A DNA stretch of 64,000 nucleotides from Isoperla grammatica (Eukaryota > Arthropoda > Insecta > Plecoptera > Perlodidae), in NCBI GenBank assembly GCA_945910005.1, contig OX246748.1:16533368-16597367 (forward strand). Direction: 5' to 3'. Below the pieces are notes generated by a model. It was given only the letters and a program-made list of their open reading frames with translations. It ran no database searches and was not told where the DNA came from. Each line of letters starts with the position of its first letter. Within the stretch, counting starts at the first letter, position 1. This document shows, in pieces, positions 45,601-56,189 of this stretch. A program made the translations under genes and the position numbers.

Positions 45601-48600
45601 ATAGAGACGTAAAATAGCAGAAATCATCATCAACAAGATTGTAACTTACGTTCAGTTAATTTGTTAAAATACGTTGAAGATTTTAATATAAGAATTATTA
45701 ATACTTAGTATCTTCCACCGCTAACTAGAAAACAATAGTCTACATTATACATGTATAATTAACGTATTGAAATAGTTAAACAAACAATTTTGAATTCTTG
45801 TAAGAGGAATCCTTGAATCCGCACTTACAGTTTAAAATACTTCATGGACTGATCTACTTTTTAGGCATGTCTGTTTTCACTTCCCGACTGCAATATTGTT
45901 ATGCCTACACCATCTTTAAAGTTCAAACAAGGTTTTAATTTATTTCAAAGATCAAATTATCAATTTTTAATTTAAAATAATTTTGTATTGTAACATACGA
46001 AGACCTGGTCTGGTGTAGGCGAGACTAAAATTGGCACCGCTGTAATTTGCAAGACGGTCACGACTGTACAAAATAGTCTTGGCCATAAACCATGGAGCCC
46101 TTCTGAGAAATAAAACAGTTTCCGAGTAAAACAGTGCAAAAAGTTTGGCTGCATGAAGAGAATGTTTTTTATGGGAATGTTTAGGCTTGTATTTCAATCA
46201 AGTGACACGTTCCTTTGTTGGTTTTTGTCTTTCTTAAAAGTCTCTGTGAGTATTCTTACAAATACTTCATGAATGCTAAACAAGAAGCTTAAAATACGTG
46301 TCTTTGCATTATTGTAGATATTTAATGCATTTTTAATATCTTAAAACTAAACAAATGTTTTTTCAGGCCCCGAATAATGAAATATTTAAAATGCTACTAA
46401 CTTGTTTTCACCAGAATGAGAAGCCTGGATGGCATGGATAAAACAAGAAAATAGCTTACTAAACATTTAATAATTCACACCATTCAAGATGTCAAGATTC
46501 ACGACCTGTAATTATATTGAATCACTTACAAATCCGCGTTCTGCAGGTAAACTAACCCATATTGTCAATGTAGGCTTGACTCAAAGCCTGTTCCACTTAG
46601 TTTCGATGCTGTAACGCGCGTACAAATTGTAAGACAGTAAATTTACATAGTTCACAACAGAGTATACGGTGTACTAATGTGTTGACTGTGAACATACAGA
46701 CCCGATACTATGTCGAATAAACATATCTGATAGCGGTGACAATGTTGACTATTATGCTGGTGACGTCACAATGTTATTTGCTCGAAACACAGAATCACCG
46801 TGTACAGTAGTTTGTGGTTCCGCCACTAGGCTGGTGTGTTGTGGAGGGATACAGTATTAGTTCAATTAGTTAATCGTGGACCGTTGTCAGAAGTGATGTT
46901 ATTTGCTGGGAATTTAATTAGTGATTCTTCTTACTAGGTCCAGTATTATGATTAATACTGATAAATATCACCTCAATTACGTCATGAAATAATGTTAAGT
47001 TGAAAGTAAAGAGATCTATCTGTTTCTCAGGAATTTCTGTAAACAAAATCTTTTACTTTGTGTTTCTTGTTTAATCATTATAAAACTGATTTATTTCTAT
47101 GATTATGAAAAAATATTTAACAGGCTACTAGGTAACTTTTATCAAATTGGTTAGTAAGGTTTTTGCTTTTGTATAGTTCAGTAGTTTGTTTTGTTTTTGT
47201 TGTTATTGTTATTTATGATTTCATTATTATTAATTGTTTGCATAGCTTAGTTTTATTTAAGGTCCTCCTTTGTAAATCAGTTTTTATAACTGAATAGGAT
47301 AGACATTAAATAAATAAAATAAACTTGTTTTCAACATGGCAGCAACCAGTGGGAAACCTAAATGCCATGGATAAAACAAGAAAGTAATTTACTGTAGAGT
47401 TCAGAAGTTAAGCTCTAAGTATTCTTTTGTGGTTGGTTAGTTAGTACTTACATTAAATCCATCAATTGAGTGAGCCCTTATTTTATAAAGTAATTAATAC
47501 ACAAAGTGTGTGAAGTGCAACATTTTTCTAGTACACGATTTTTTTTGTATATTATGTTTGTTATAAAATAATTTGAGTTTCTTTGATTTGCTTAAATTTA
47601 TTTGAGAAAATGTTATAATATTGAGAACCGAATAATGTATGCAATGGACGACAATTTATGTCTGACAAACTACTGTGTACTCGACTACCTTTTGTTGTTT
47701 TTACTTAGTATATTTTGCTGAAATTTACAAAGCTTTCTAGTGAGGTTATTTCAATCGAGAGTTACATGATATGTTTATCATATCGTATCGCTTTATACCG
47801 ATGTAAAATTAATTGAACATAATTACATAGATTGAATGGGAAAAACAATGTTACTATACGTTCATAGAAAAATGTGTGACTTCGCAACAACAAGTTCACT
47901 GTCTTTACTGCAAATACCAACCAAACTGCGTCTACATTAAAAAAAAACACTGCTAAAAAAAAACTGAAAATGTTTTGCTACACATAAGGACGTCTAAATT
48001 ATCATGCAAATTCTTTAATCTTCTTAACCGCGCACCACGCGTACGTTTTCCCAGACAATTAATAACCCATGAGTTTTGCAGGCTGCACACTTCACAAACT
48101 GTGGTTTGTGGAGGATAAAGGTTGCGTCTATACGAGAAGTGACGCACTACTAATTAGCTAGCAGGCAGGGGTGATATTCAAATGTATCCTTAGTTTTTAT
48201 TAGCGCGTATAAGCTTCGGCCGTGGCTATGGGTGATAACGTAACGTAATCTGTACATAGCGGGTGGACTGTATGCTGTTTCTACAACCAACGCTTTCACA
48301 GGGATTTATTATATAATGAAGGGCTAAAGCTAGAGAGTCGACTATGTGTAATTAACTTCGAACTAATTATAGCCTTCTTTATTATTTAACCAACGTTTAT
48401 GATATGAGAAGACAGAAAGTCATCAATTATGTGTCTTTATCATAGTGTATTTATTTACATAACTATTAAATTAAATTGAGATTGAAATAAGATGTTTTAT
48501 ACAAATCAGTAAACATGTGAGCAATTTATTTACGGAAAGCATCACCATCTAATTGTGAGTGAATTAATAACTGGATCTATAAATATATTGTTCTAATATT

Positions 48601-49945
48601 TTCTAAAACGAAATTTTCATGGAACAGATTAAATAAGCCATTAAGCTGGCATTTTCTTACACCTTTTTCTCATTCAATAACAATCAAAACTGACTAACAA
48701 AGAAACAGAGTAAATAAAAGAAACTATGCATTGTGCACAGACACATAAAGACACACTAGAGCTGTAATGAAAATGTATACCAAAGAAGCCAAATTCGAAA
48801 ATAAAATTCGTTCCAGAAACATGATATTAAATAATTTCAAACTTAAAACGGTAAATGAAATAAAGCAAAATAGGACTAGAAATAATTAAGTCTAAAAAAT
48901 TGAGCCCTTAGTTAAAACAGTAACTTCGATTATAATTTGTATGCACCACCCAAAGACCCTAATATACCTGACAAGTTATCTGAAGAGGTGTAATCAGACA
49001 AACGTACCCAAAAAAAAAAAACAATTAAAATCAAACAATGCTGACTAATTCCAGTAATAATTTAAAGTTACCGTTTTGTTCATGTTGTAGTCCATTCCTT
49101 CAGGTGTATTTGTTTTTGGCACATGTTTCCCGAAAGATGAGATCGAGAATTAAGCTTTATATATACATATATTTTAAATTTATATCTAGAACAAAGTGAA
49201 ATGCACGATTTGGAATTGAACTCTCTAAATAGCACAATTTTTATAACATCCCTAAAATCAAAACCTTCCAGGAATAGAAATCGTTTATTTCCACTCTAGG
49301 TTTGATAGCATGCAAGTCGTATGATGCAATCTTACGGTAGTCGTAATAAACCTTTTATTGCGGCAAGAACTTTTACAAACGTTTTGTGGAAACTTGACGT
49401 CTTCGATGCGGTTCGTGCGAAACTATATTGTTCATTGTGCAAGAGCAAGAGACAGAGATAGATAGAAAAGAGAGAGAGAAAGATAGAGCAAAGGTATCAA
49501 AGACGACTCGATGAAAATGTGCACTCTAATAATCAAAAGTAATTTAGTGTGCAATCAATACCATATACAGATACTTGGTATTGAATTCCGTAGTCCGTGT
49601 CCTATATTCGCATGTACGCTACCTCAGTTGAATCAGATTGATAGAATAATCAATAGAATTTAAAAATCTAAATCAAACAATAATAACTTTACCCTTTTTT
49701 TTAATTCTTTTAAATTGTATCTTCACTTTTGCAAAATTGCAATGAAGTTTAGTTTCCAAATCAAAAATTGGAGAGCACACTTGTGATAAGTACCTACATC
49801 CATAAACCATAAGTACTAAAATTGTTTTAGAATTCTAAAAGATAAAAACAAATGTAGCACATCATGTATGATGTCATGTATGATATGATATATGATATGA
49901 TGTAGGATATGATGACGTCATTCCTAGACATGGAAATCCGCCAGA
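45601..49945. other. Long stretch without defensible gene
   Basis: About 4.3 kb of AT-rich DNA. It includes two related segments of about 70 bp (46389-46458 and 47329-47397) bounded by ACTTGTTTTC and GATAAAACAAGAAA. A decayed S1-SINE fragment at 48953-49005 carries CCCTAATATACCT and CTGAAGAGGTGTAATCAG, and a GA-rich tract lies at about 49448-49488. Short open frames lack domains and splice support. Confidence 0.4.
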
Positions 49946-49950
49946 GTGCA

Positions 49951-50155
49951 GATATTCTTAGTTTGACATAGTTTTAAGCTCCACCTCCTAGTAATGTACC
50001 CACCGCCCAGCATAACAAATATGACTGATTATAAATAATATAATATGACATGATTATGATATGCTTGTCGTGTTGTCTAGGGGGTAAGGGGCAAAGGGGG
50101 GTCACGTAGCGATGGAGGGGAGCAGGAGGGGAGAGTCAAACTAAAAAAATCTCAA
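49951..50155. mobile_element. MITE, AGATWTTYTTAGTTTGAC family, copy 1 (uninterrupted)
   Basis: About 205 bp. AGATATTCTTAGTTTGAC at the left is mirrored by AGATTTTTTTAGTTTGAC (reverse) at the right. The interior runs AAGCTCCACC, CCCAGCATAACAAATA, CTGATTATAAATAA, then G-rich GTAAGGGGCAAAGGGGGG and GCGATGGAGGGGAGCAG. The copy at 54105-54580 has the same order but is split by a retroposon. Confidence 0.7.
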
Positions 50156-50609
50156 GTCTATCAGCAGAGCCAAAACTATTGATCAAACTACAACACAAAT
50201 AATACGTAAATGTGTACCCACACACAAATGTAATTATAAGATAAAGACAAGATAAGATAAGATTGTGTTTATTTAGCTTCACCAGCTATTATTGTCATAA
50301 ATAAATGCACTTACACTAGACCATCTTATTATTACTATCAAATAAATATACATACTTACAAATTATTTTTACAGTCAATTATTCTTTCTAATTGTACAAT
50401 TGATGTTCAAGCATATATTTCAAAGCTTCTGATTTAAACTTTGAAAAGTTTTTTATTTTAATATTTTTTATATGTGTGGGCAAATGGTCAAACATTCTTT
50501 ATCCAGCATAAAATATGGATTTTTGTGTTGCAGCTTTATTTAAATGTTTTACACGTCTTGACTATTTAATTCGTGCGCACATTAAAAAAAAAGATAAAAC
50601 TTCTCATTT

Positions 50610-50885
50610 TCACCTTGTTTTATTTACTTCTTGTAGATGAATTATAAAGAGCTTGCATGACCCCGAGTTACCCAGCGTCGGGTCTCGAACCGCATCCACC
50701 ACTCGACCACCTGTGTAGTTGAGTAGATCCTGTGCAGCGTTATGTACTTCAACTTTAACTCCTCTATAGCGCCATAGAGGTAATACTTCATACTCGGGAT
50801 TATAAACGCTGCCTTTGAGTTTCTCAACACCCGCGCGTCCGTCCACACATCACACGACGCGCAGTCTTTACAAGCCATGCTTTGC
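50610..50885 (-). CDS. Candidate exon with two overlapping open frames
   Basis: Minus strand, GC-richer than its surroundings. One frame starts with ATG at about 50878 (MACKDCASCDVW...) and runs to 50642. A second frame from about 50846 to 50610 contains YNPEYEVLPLWRYRG and GRVVDAVRDPTLGNSG and looks more protein-like. A donor CAAGAA|GTAAAT sits near its end. A frameshift joining the two, or a spliced start for the second, are both possible. No domain was recognised. Confidence 0.3.
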
Positions 50886-51046
50886 ACCCTCGTACGTTGG
50901 CCGACACCTTCGGTTTATACACATTTTAATGATGTCTCATACAAGTGAACATTACTTCATACAGATTTGTATAAATAGTTTGTGAATGCTGTATGTTCGC
51001 TTACCTTGCAAAACCACCGACGTCGGCCTGTTAAAATGGTCTTTAA

Positions 51047-51440
51047 GAGCGTTCGGAAGTAGTTTTGATGTTTTAGTAAACTATTTGCTCTTAAACAAAT
51101 AAAAGGATTCTTATGAAAATTTACCTACTTGCAGAGAGATGTCATATCTACGCATGGTATTAAGTACATTTGTAACAATTTTGCTTAAAAATAATACACT
51201 CATGTTTAAATTATGCAAATGAATTACTTTCGTCGAAAATGTTCGGCGAAATCTTTCGGAGAATATGTTTAAAAATGGGTACATTATTTTTGAATAGGTT
51301 GTCGACAAACGTACTTAATACCATGCATAGATATGACATCCCTCTACTAGTAAGTAAATATTTATAATAATCCAACTATTAGTTAAAGAGTTATTAGTTG
51401 ACGGCCAATACATCTGTAAAACTCCTACTGCCGAACGCTC
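51047..51440. mobile_element. TTAA-flanked MITE, GAGYG family, copy 1
   Basis: 394 bp. TTAA at 51043-51046 and 51441-51444. The left end GAGCGTTCGGAAGTAG and the right end (reverse) GAGCGTTCGGCAGTAG; a second inner pair of arms (GATGTCATATCTACGCATGG mirrored at about 51300-51340) gives a long imperfect foldback. Flanks are alike for 16 bases. The open frame 51111-51308 lies within the palindrome. TTAA duplication is known from piggyBac and Kolobok; the family cannot be decided here. Confidence 0.8.
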
Positions 51441-51769
51441 TTAAAATGGTTTTAAATTGTACCAAAAGAAAATAAAAATATGTCATCTTGTAGAAAATTC
51501 AATGCTCTTTTTTATGAATGGTGTTTTATTCCGATAAACATTTCCGTTTCGAAGATGTTTTTAATTAGGTGTGACAGGAAAGGTGTCCAGCACCTAATTC
51601 CTTATATACGGGAATAACACACTTTGTAAGAAGTACAGCGCAAATGTAAGTGAACGATTGAATAAAGAACTTCCCTCTGATGTTAGTTAAAATGAATTTG
51701 TGTGGGAAATGTATGTATTAAAATGTAGAAATGCAACGTTTCGGGAAATCGTCAAGGTCAGTCAGTTAA

Positions 51770-51917
51770 ATTCAATTCAATTCAATTCAATTCAATTCAA
51801 TTCAATTCAATTCAATTCAATTCAATTCAATTCAATTCAATTCAATTCAATTCAATTCAATTCAATTCAATTCAATTCAATTCAATTAAATTCAATTCAA
51901 TTCAATTCAATTCAATT
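51770..51917. repeat. (AATTC)n pentanucleotide microsatellite
   Basis: About 29 units, interrupted twice near the 3' end by AATTA units. The open frame across it (repeating N-S-I-Q-F) is translated satellite. Confidence 0.95.
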
Positions 51918-51989
51918 AAAACAAAACATTAACCTCAAAATCATTAGAAAAACAAAAAAACAATAAACACAACACACTAGGTCAGCCAA

Positions 51990-52216
51990 TCAAAAAGTAT
52001 CACACTTATGACGATGTACTGTATTGTCCACAATAATATAACGGCTCCCTAGCTCGGCGGAACAAAAGCGAATAACAACATCGCCAACATGTCCACTGAT
52101 TGTCACGATCGTTCTGGGAATATTGTCAACAGTCAACACGATATCTGGTTTTATCAAATCAGCGCATCTATCGGCAGAAACAAACACTACACAGCACGTT
52201 TGTTTGAAGCCGACAA
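51990..52216 (-). CDS. Candidate terminal exon, unknown protein
   Basis: On the minus strand GATATCTTCCCAG gives a good acceptor. The exon starts TT at 52216 (phase 1 entry) and stays open for 74 codons to TGA. It reads as a beta-rich segment (KPDIVLTVDNIPRTIVTISG, then GDVVIRFC). It lies 75 bp beyond the AATTC satellite. No upstream exon was identified; other unknown exons on this strand lie at 50.6 and 43.4-41.3 kb, but linkage is speculative. Confidence 0.3.
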
Positions 52217-53835
52217 CTGGGAAGATATCATTGTTTTTATCTTTCATCATGCATGCATAAGTTGTTTGTTTCTAGTTGAGTTGTTTCTAGATCACAGAGA
52301 CAAGCTGCTATTAAGTTGTTAAAGTTGGCAAACGTGGTCAATACTTCTTCCACTATAATAAGATCCACTCATTTGTTAAGCGAGCGAAGCGAGCGTCTCC
52401 ACGAGACTCTTATGGCACTTCGTTCTGTTTGTTTTTTGTTTTGTACATACTAAAGTCGACAACGGTCGAACGGAAAGTCCGATCAACTTGAAATTTGGGC
52501 CATCCACAAGCCTCGATGTGGATTGAAGGTGTATAGTTTTGAGACAAAATCGTTCGAAAAGTTAACAAGTTACACTCAATAAACGTTAGTAACGGGGGCG
52601 GACCGCCGCGAAAACACTAGACAGAATAATGACAACGAAAATTCTTAGCAACGCAAATTGCACTGAATTCAACAATATCGGGAAGTATAATAGCTATGGA
52701 AATTAGAAAAAATTTTGAAATGCACATTCTTGAATTGTTGTCAATTGTTGTTTTTATTATCTTTGAGATCTTTTCGCCAGAACGTTCGTAGATATGGACG
52801 CGCTCGCTTATCAACACGTCAAACAGAGCGTTTTCCTAGTATGGTTAATACTGGGGTAAACGCACATATCTAATTATTGTTATTATTGGCTATGTCTCGT
52901 ACGACAAGCGTAGCTACTCTGGGTATATCGTATCCTTTGGCGAGGTATGAATAATTATGCTGGTTTACTGTGTAAGGTGTCACTGTTTCTTAGTATTTTT
53001 GTTGTTGTTGCCAACTAGAAAACATTTGGGTCAAGATCTGTTGAAAACCAAGATGTGTCAATATTCTTGCCAATCTGCATTAAGCTGGGGTATCTGTCAA
53101 ATATTTGTCGAACCTGTATAATGTTAACCTGAAACTCACCGCGGTCCAACGTTGAAAGTACACATTAAATCTGGAAATGTATCACTCATTTTTCAAATAC
53201 AGTTATTCCACGACAGATCAACATCAGACATTTCATTCCTAGCAGTTATTTTATGCTTCTGTTTCCCCACGTATACGAACATGTATTAATGCTATTCTGC
53301 AGATATATTTCTAAACGAAGTATGTTTCGCATAACATCAAATGCCAATAATAATTACAGAAAGAAAATAATTTGAATTTAATGTTTTCGTTCAAATAACG
53401 ATTCGTTAAAATCAGAAAAGGGTTTCCTTAAAATTGAAACGATTGAAAGGCGCGTAAATCTATAAATAAGTGATTTTATTTTTACTCTTTTATGAGAGTT
53501 GTGCATGGCTATCCAGAGTTAAATCGTTCTTTTTTTTTTACAAATTAGAGGTAATCTTTTCCTTATGGTTATAGTAGCAACACAATACCTTCGTGTTTCA
53601 AGTGATTTTGTTGACCAATCTATTAGGGAAATTTCAGTGTACATTTAACGTGATTCACGATAATGATGCCCTGATCAATACCCAGCAAACAACAGAAAAC
53701 TATTGGAAACTCTGAAACAACGACGATCAAACAACGAACTAGTTTACCATTTATCGTAATCAACGAAATAATGTGTTTAACAACCGATACAAAATTTATA
53801 ATAATGTCGGTATCACTGTAAGCTAACTAGAGTTT
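52217..53835. other. No gene seen
   Basis: Includes AAGCGAGCGAAGCGAGCG at 52379-52396 (a short direct repeat of GCGAGCGAA) and a GC-rich GGGGGCGGACCGCCGCG near 52595. Otherwise AT-rich; no domain-bearing frame. Confidence 0.4.
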
Positions 53836-53837
53836 AG

Positions 53838-54103
53838 GGCTCAGATTCACAAAGGTGCCTAAATGCTAAGACGTCCTAGTTTAGGCAAATCCTAGTGACA
53901 TAAATCACGCATATGTCATTTTGAAATGTCATAAAGATAGAATATATTAAAATATCAACAATTTAACTAATGATATTTTATTTGTGAATTTGTAGTAATA
54001 CCTAATCTTTGGTAATACCTAGCGATGATTTTTCGTTATTTATCTAGCTGGGATTTGTCTAACTTAGGACAATTTAGCGTTTGGCATCTTTGTGAATCCA
54101 GGC
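53838..54103. mobile_element. MITE, GGGCYCAGATTCACAAAG type
   Basis: About 265 bp. The left end GGGCTCAGATTCACAAAGGT and the right end (reverse) GTGCCTGGATTCACAAAGAT continue as imperfect arms to about 58 bp (TCCTAGTTTAGGCAAATCC against TCCTAAGTTAGACAAATCC). TTTA precedes the left end; the right duplication is not preserved. The end sequence is Harbinger-like by memory; superfamily uncertain. Confidence 0.65.
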
Positions 54104-54104
54104 A

Positions 54105-54580
54105 CAGATATTTAAGTTTGACGTAGTTTGAAAGCTCCACCCGCTAGGTATGTGACCACCACCAACACCCAGCATAACAAATATTAAATTAAAATTAAAA
54201 TTAATTAATTTAAATTAGAGTCCCCCACTGAAAATCAGTTCCGTTACTGAGTTGGTAGACTCTAAGTGTGAATTTATTTATTTTATTTATTTTATTTATT
54301 TTATTTATTTTATTTATTTTATTTATTTTATTTATTTTATTTATTTTATTTATTTTATTTATTTTATTTATTTTATTTATTTTATTTATTTTATTTATTT
54401 TATTTATTTTATTTATTTTATTTATATTATTTATTTATTTTATTTATTTATTTCTGATTATAAATAAGGTAGTATGACATAAATAAATATGATATGATTG
54501 TCGGACTGTCACGGGGGTAAAGGGTGGTCACATACCGATGGAGAGAAGCAGCAGAGGAGCGTCAAACTAAGAAAATCTCA
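54105..54580. mobile_element. MITE, AGATWTTYTTAGTTTGAC family, copy 2, interrupted
   Basis: Colinear with 49951-50155 (AAGCTCCACC, ACCCAGCATAACAAATA | CTGATTATAAATAA, GGGGGTAAAGGGTGGTCAC, GATGGAGAGAAGCAG, GTCAAACTAAGAAAATCTCA). The vertical bar marks an insertion of about 268 bp (54184-54452) holding a tailed retroposon. Confidence 0.75.
54184..54452 (+). mobile_element. Retroposon 3' end with expanded (TTTATTTAT)n tail
   Basis: A TTAAATTAAAATTAAAATTA-type AT leader is followed by GTCCCCCACTGAAAATCAGT, TACTGAGTTGGTAGACTC and a 9-bp-period TTTATTTAT tract from 54271 to about 54450. The core matches 16428, 17278 and 60885. Inserted in the MITE at 54105-54580. Two long hydrophobic open frames across the tail (repeating F-I-Y or F-I-L) are satellite translations. 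Confidence 0.75.
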
Positions 54581-54589
54581 ACTATAATT

Positions 54590-55140
54590 ATTTTTGTGTA
54601 CAAGATATACGTACAGCAATTCCGTGTTAAAATAAAAAATAAACGTCCTGATACTAGAAAATATTAAATAGAAAGTGTTTTTAAACACGTGGTTTAATAT
54701 TAAACAGTAGAGAATACATGTTTTAGTTTATAATTACTAATTTTAGTTACTAATTTAATAACTAATACTTGTTTAGTTTCTGAAACTTTCGTAGCTCGCA
54801 GGCGAAAATTAATTAATACATACTTGAAAACTTTGAAACATGTACATACATGGATGGAGCTCGCTATTGCAGCTTAGAACATCTCAACAAGGCTAACATG
54901 GTGCGTTAAATGTCTTGAGTTCATAGTAATAGCGATGTGAATATACAGGATGCCTGGAAGCGTAGCTGCAACCCTTAAATTAAATAATATTAAAAAAGAG
55001 ACTAAACAGTTATCATGTTTTTCCGCCATGTCGGTCGTACTCATCTAAATCCATGTTGACATCAAACCATGCAAAACCATGCTAACATGGTGTCAGTTGA
55101 GTATTACCGACTTGACGGAATAACCTTCGTTTAATTTGTA
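54590..55140. other. No gene seen
   Basis: AT-rich sequence without recognisable repeats or frames. Confidence 0.4.
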
Positions 55141-55144
55141 TCAA

Positions 55145-55478
55145 CATATATATGTCATGGAAAACAATATACTTGGATATATGTAACACGGGGTTTGGGG
55201 TACATTGGTCCACGTTTTGTAAAGAGGCAGTTCTTTCACATACCTTGCTTCACGACGTTTCGCTGTCCACTGTGAAACGTCGTGAAGCAAGGTAAGTGAA
55301 AGAACAGCCACTGTGAAACGTCGTGAAGCAAGGTATGTGAAAGAACAGCCACTGTGAAACGTTGTGAAGCAAGGTATGTGAAAGAACAGCCGCTTTACAA
55401 AAGGTTGGCGAACACCCCAAAACCCCGTGTTACATCTCATTTTGTCTACGAAAATCCACGTCACAACACATATATATA
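55145..55478. mobile_element. Foldback element with 41-bp tandem repeats at its centre
   Basis: Arms: ATATATATGTCATGG..., TGTAACACGGGGTTTGGGGT and TTTGTAAAGAGGCAGTTCTT on the left; the mirror on the right carries TGTAACACGGGGTTTTGGGG and TTTGTAAAGCGGCTGTTCTT. At the right of the centre a 41-bp unit (CCACTGTGAAACGTCGTGAA, AGGTATGTGAAAGAACAG) is repeated three times (55267, 55308, 55349). The overlapping open frames on both strands (55141-55464 and 55354-55683) come from the palindrome. Confidence 0.8.
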
Positions 55479-55844
55479 TTTATATCCATTTATTTTAATT
55501 CTGTGTGTTCTTTACGTATTATCAACGGATGAGTCAAGTTGTAGCAGAACGTCAATATTTAAACACAAGGAGGTAACTACCATTCGTATACTTCTCACCA
55601 TAACCATTCATAATTTATCTTCGAGTATAATTTTTACCTTAATCCCCTCGTGTTCTCTTGGCCTATTTCCTGCAAACCGTTAAAACTGTCGTAGCTAACA
55701 ATGGTAGATGTACGAGGCTGCATTGCCTGTGTGTTGGTGTTGTGTAGCCTACAGGGAAATCACGTTACAAGATATCATTGCTCTCGACGACTGTTGGAGC
55801 AGAGTCAGCAAAACAAACCGCACCGTCTGCATTAGCGCTCTTCG

Positions 55845-55870
55845 CCCCCCCCCCCCCCCCCCCCCCCCCC
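55845..55870. repeat. 26-base C run
   Basis: Longest homopolymer in the window; lies inside an open frame (55708-56139) that then runs into a foldback MITE, so that frame is not a gene. Confidence 0.95.
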
Positions 55871-56003
55871 ACCGCCACACGTTCCGTGCTGTGCTGACAC
55901 ACCTTCATTGTTGTGTTGGTTGGCGTTACTTGCGCGGAAACAAATGGCCCATGTTTGATTTCATCACATTCGAGTGTAGTAGTGAATGTGGAAATTTAAC
56001 TAT

Positions 56004-56186
56004 AGTGTATTGCAATGAATCTGTGGTCCTAGGATCCCGCCCACCTTCCCCTACCTCACTCCATACCTCGAATTGCCGGTCGAGCCAGCCGCGAGGGGTA
56101 TCCGGCTCGAGCCGGCGATTCGAGGATGGAGTGAGGTAGGGAAAGGTGGGCGGGATCCTAGGACCACAGATTCATTGCAATACACT
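56004..56186. mobile_element. Foldback MITE, AGTGTATTGCAATGAATC family, copy 2
   Basis: 183 bp; shares arms and GC-rich centre with 44936-45119 at well over 90 per cent. Flanks TAT and ATA are compatible with a TA duplication (TA|TAGTG...CACTA|TA). Confidence 0.85.
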
Positions 56187-56189
56187 ATA

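Noticed and set aside
51700..51966. Open frame rich in N-S-I-Q-F
   Set aside because: Translation of the AATTC microsatellite.
54252..54477. Hydrophobic repeat frames resembling membrane proteins
   Set aside because: Translation of the TTTATTTAT satellite tail of a retroposon.
55141..55683. 107- and 109-codon frames on opposite strands
   Set aside because: They overlap the foldback element at 55145-55478 and its 41-bp repeats; no independent coding evidence.
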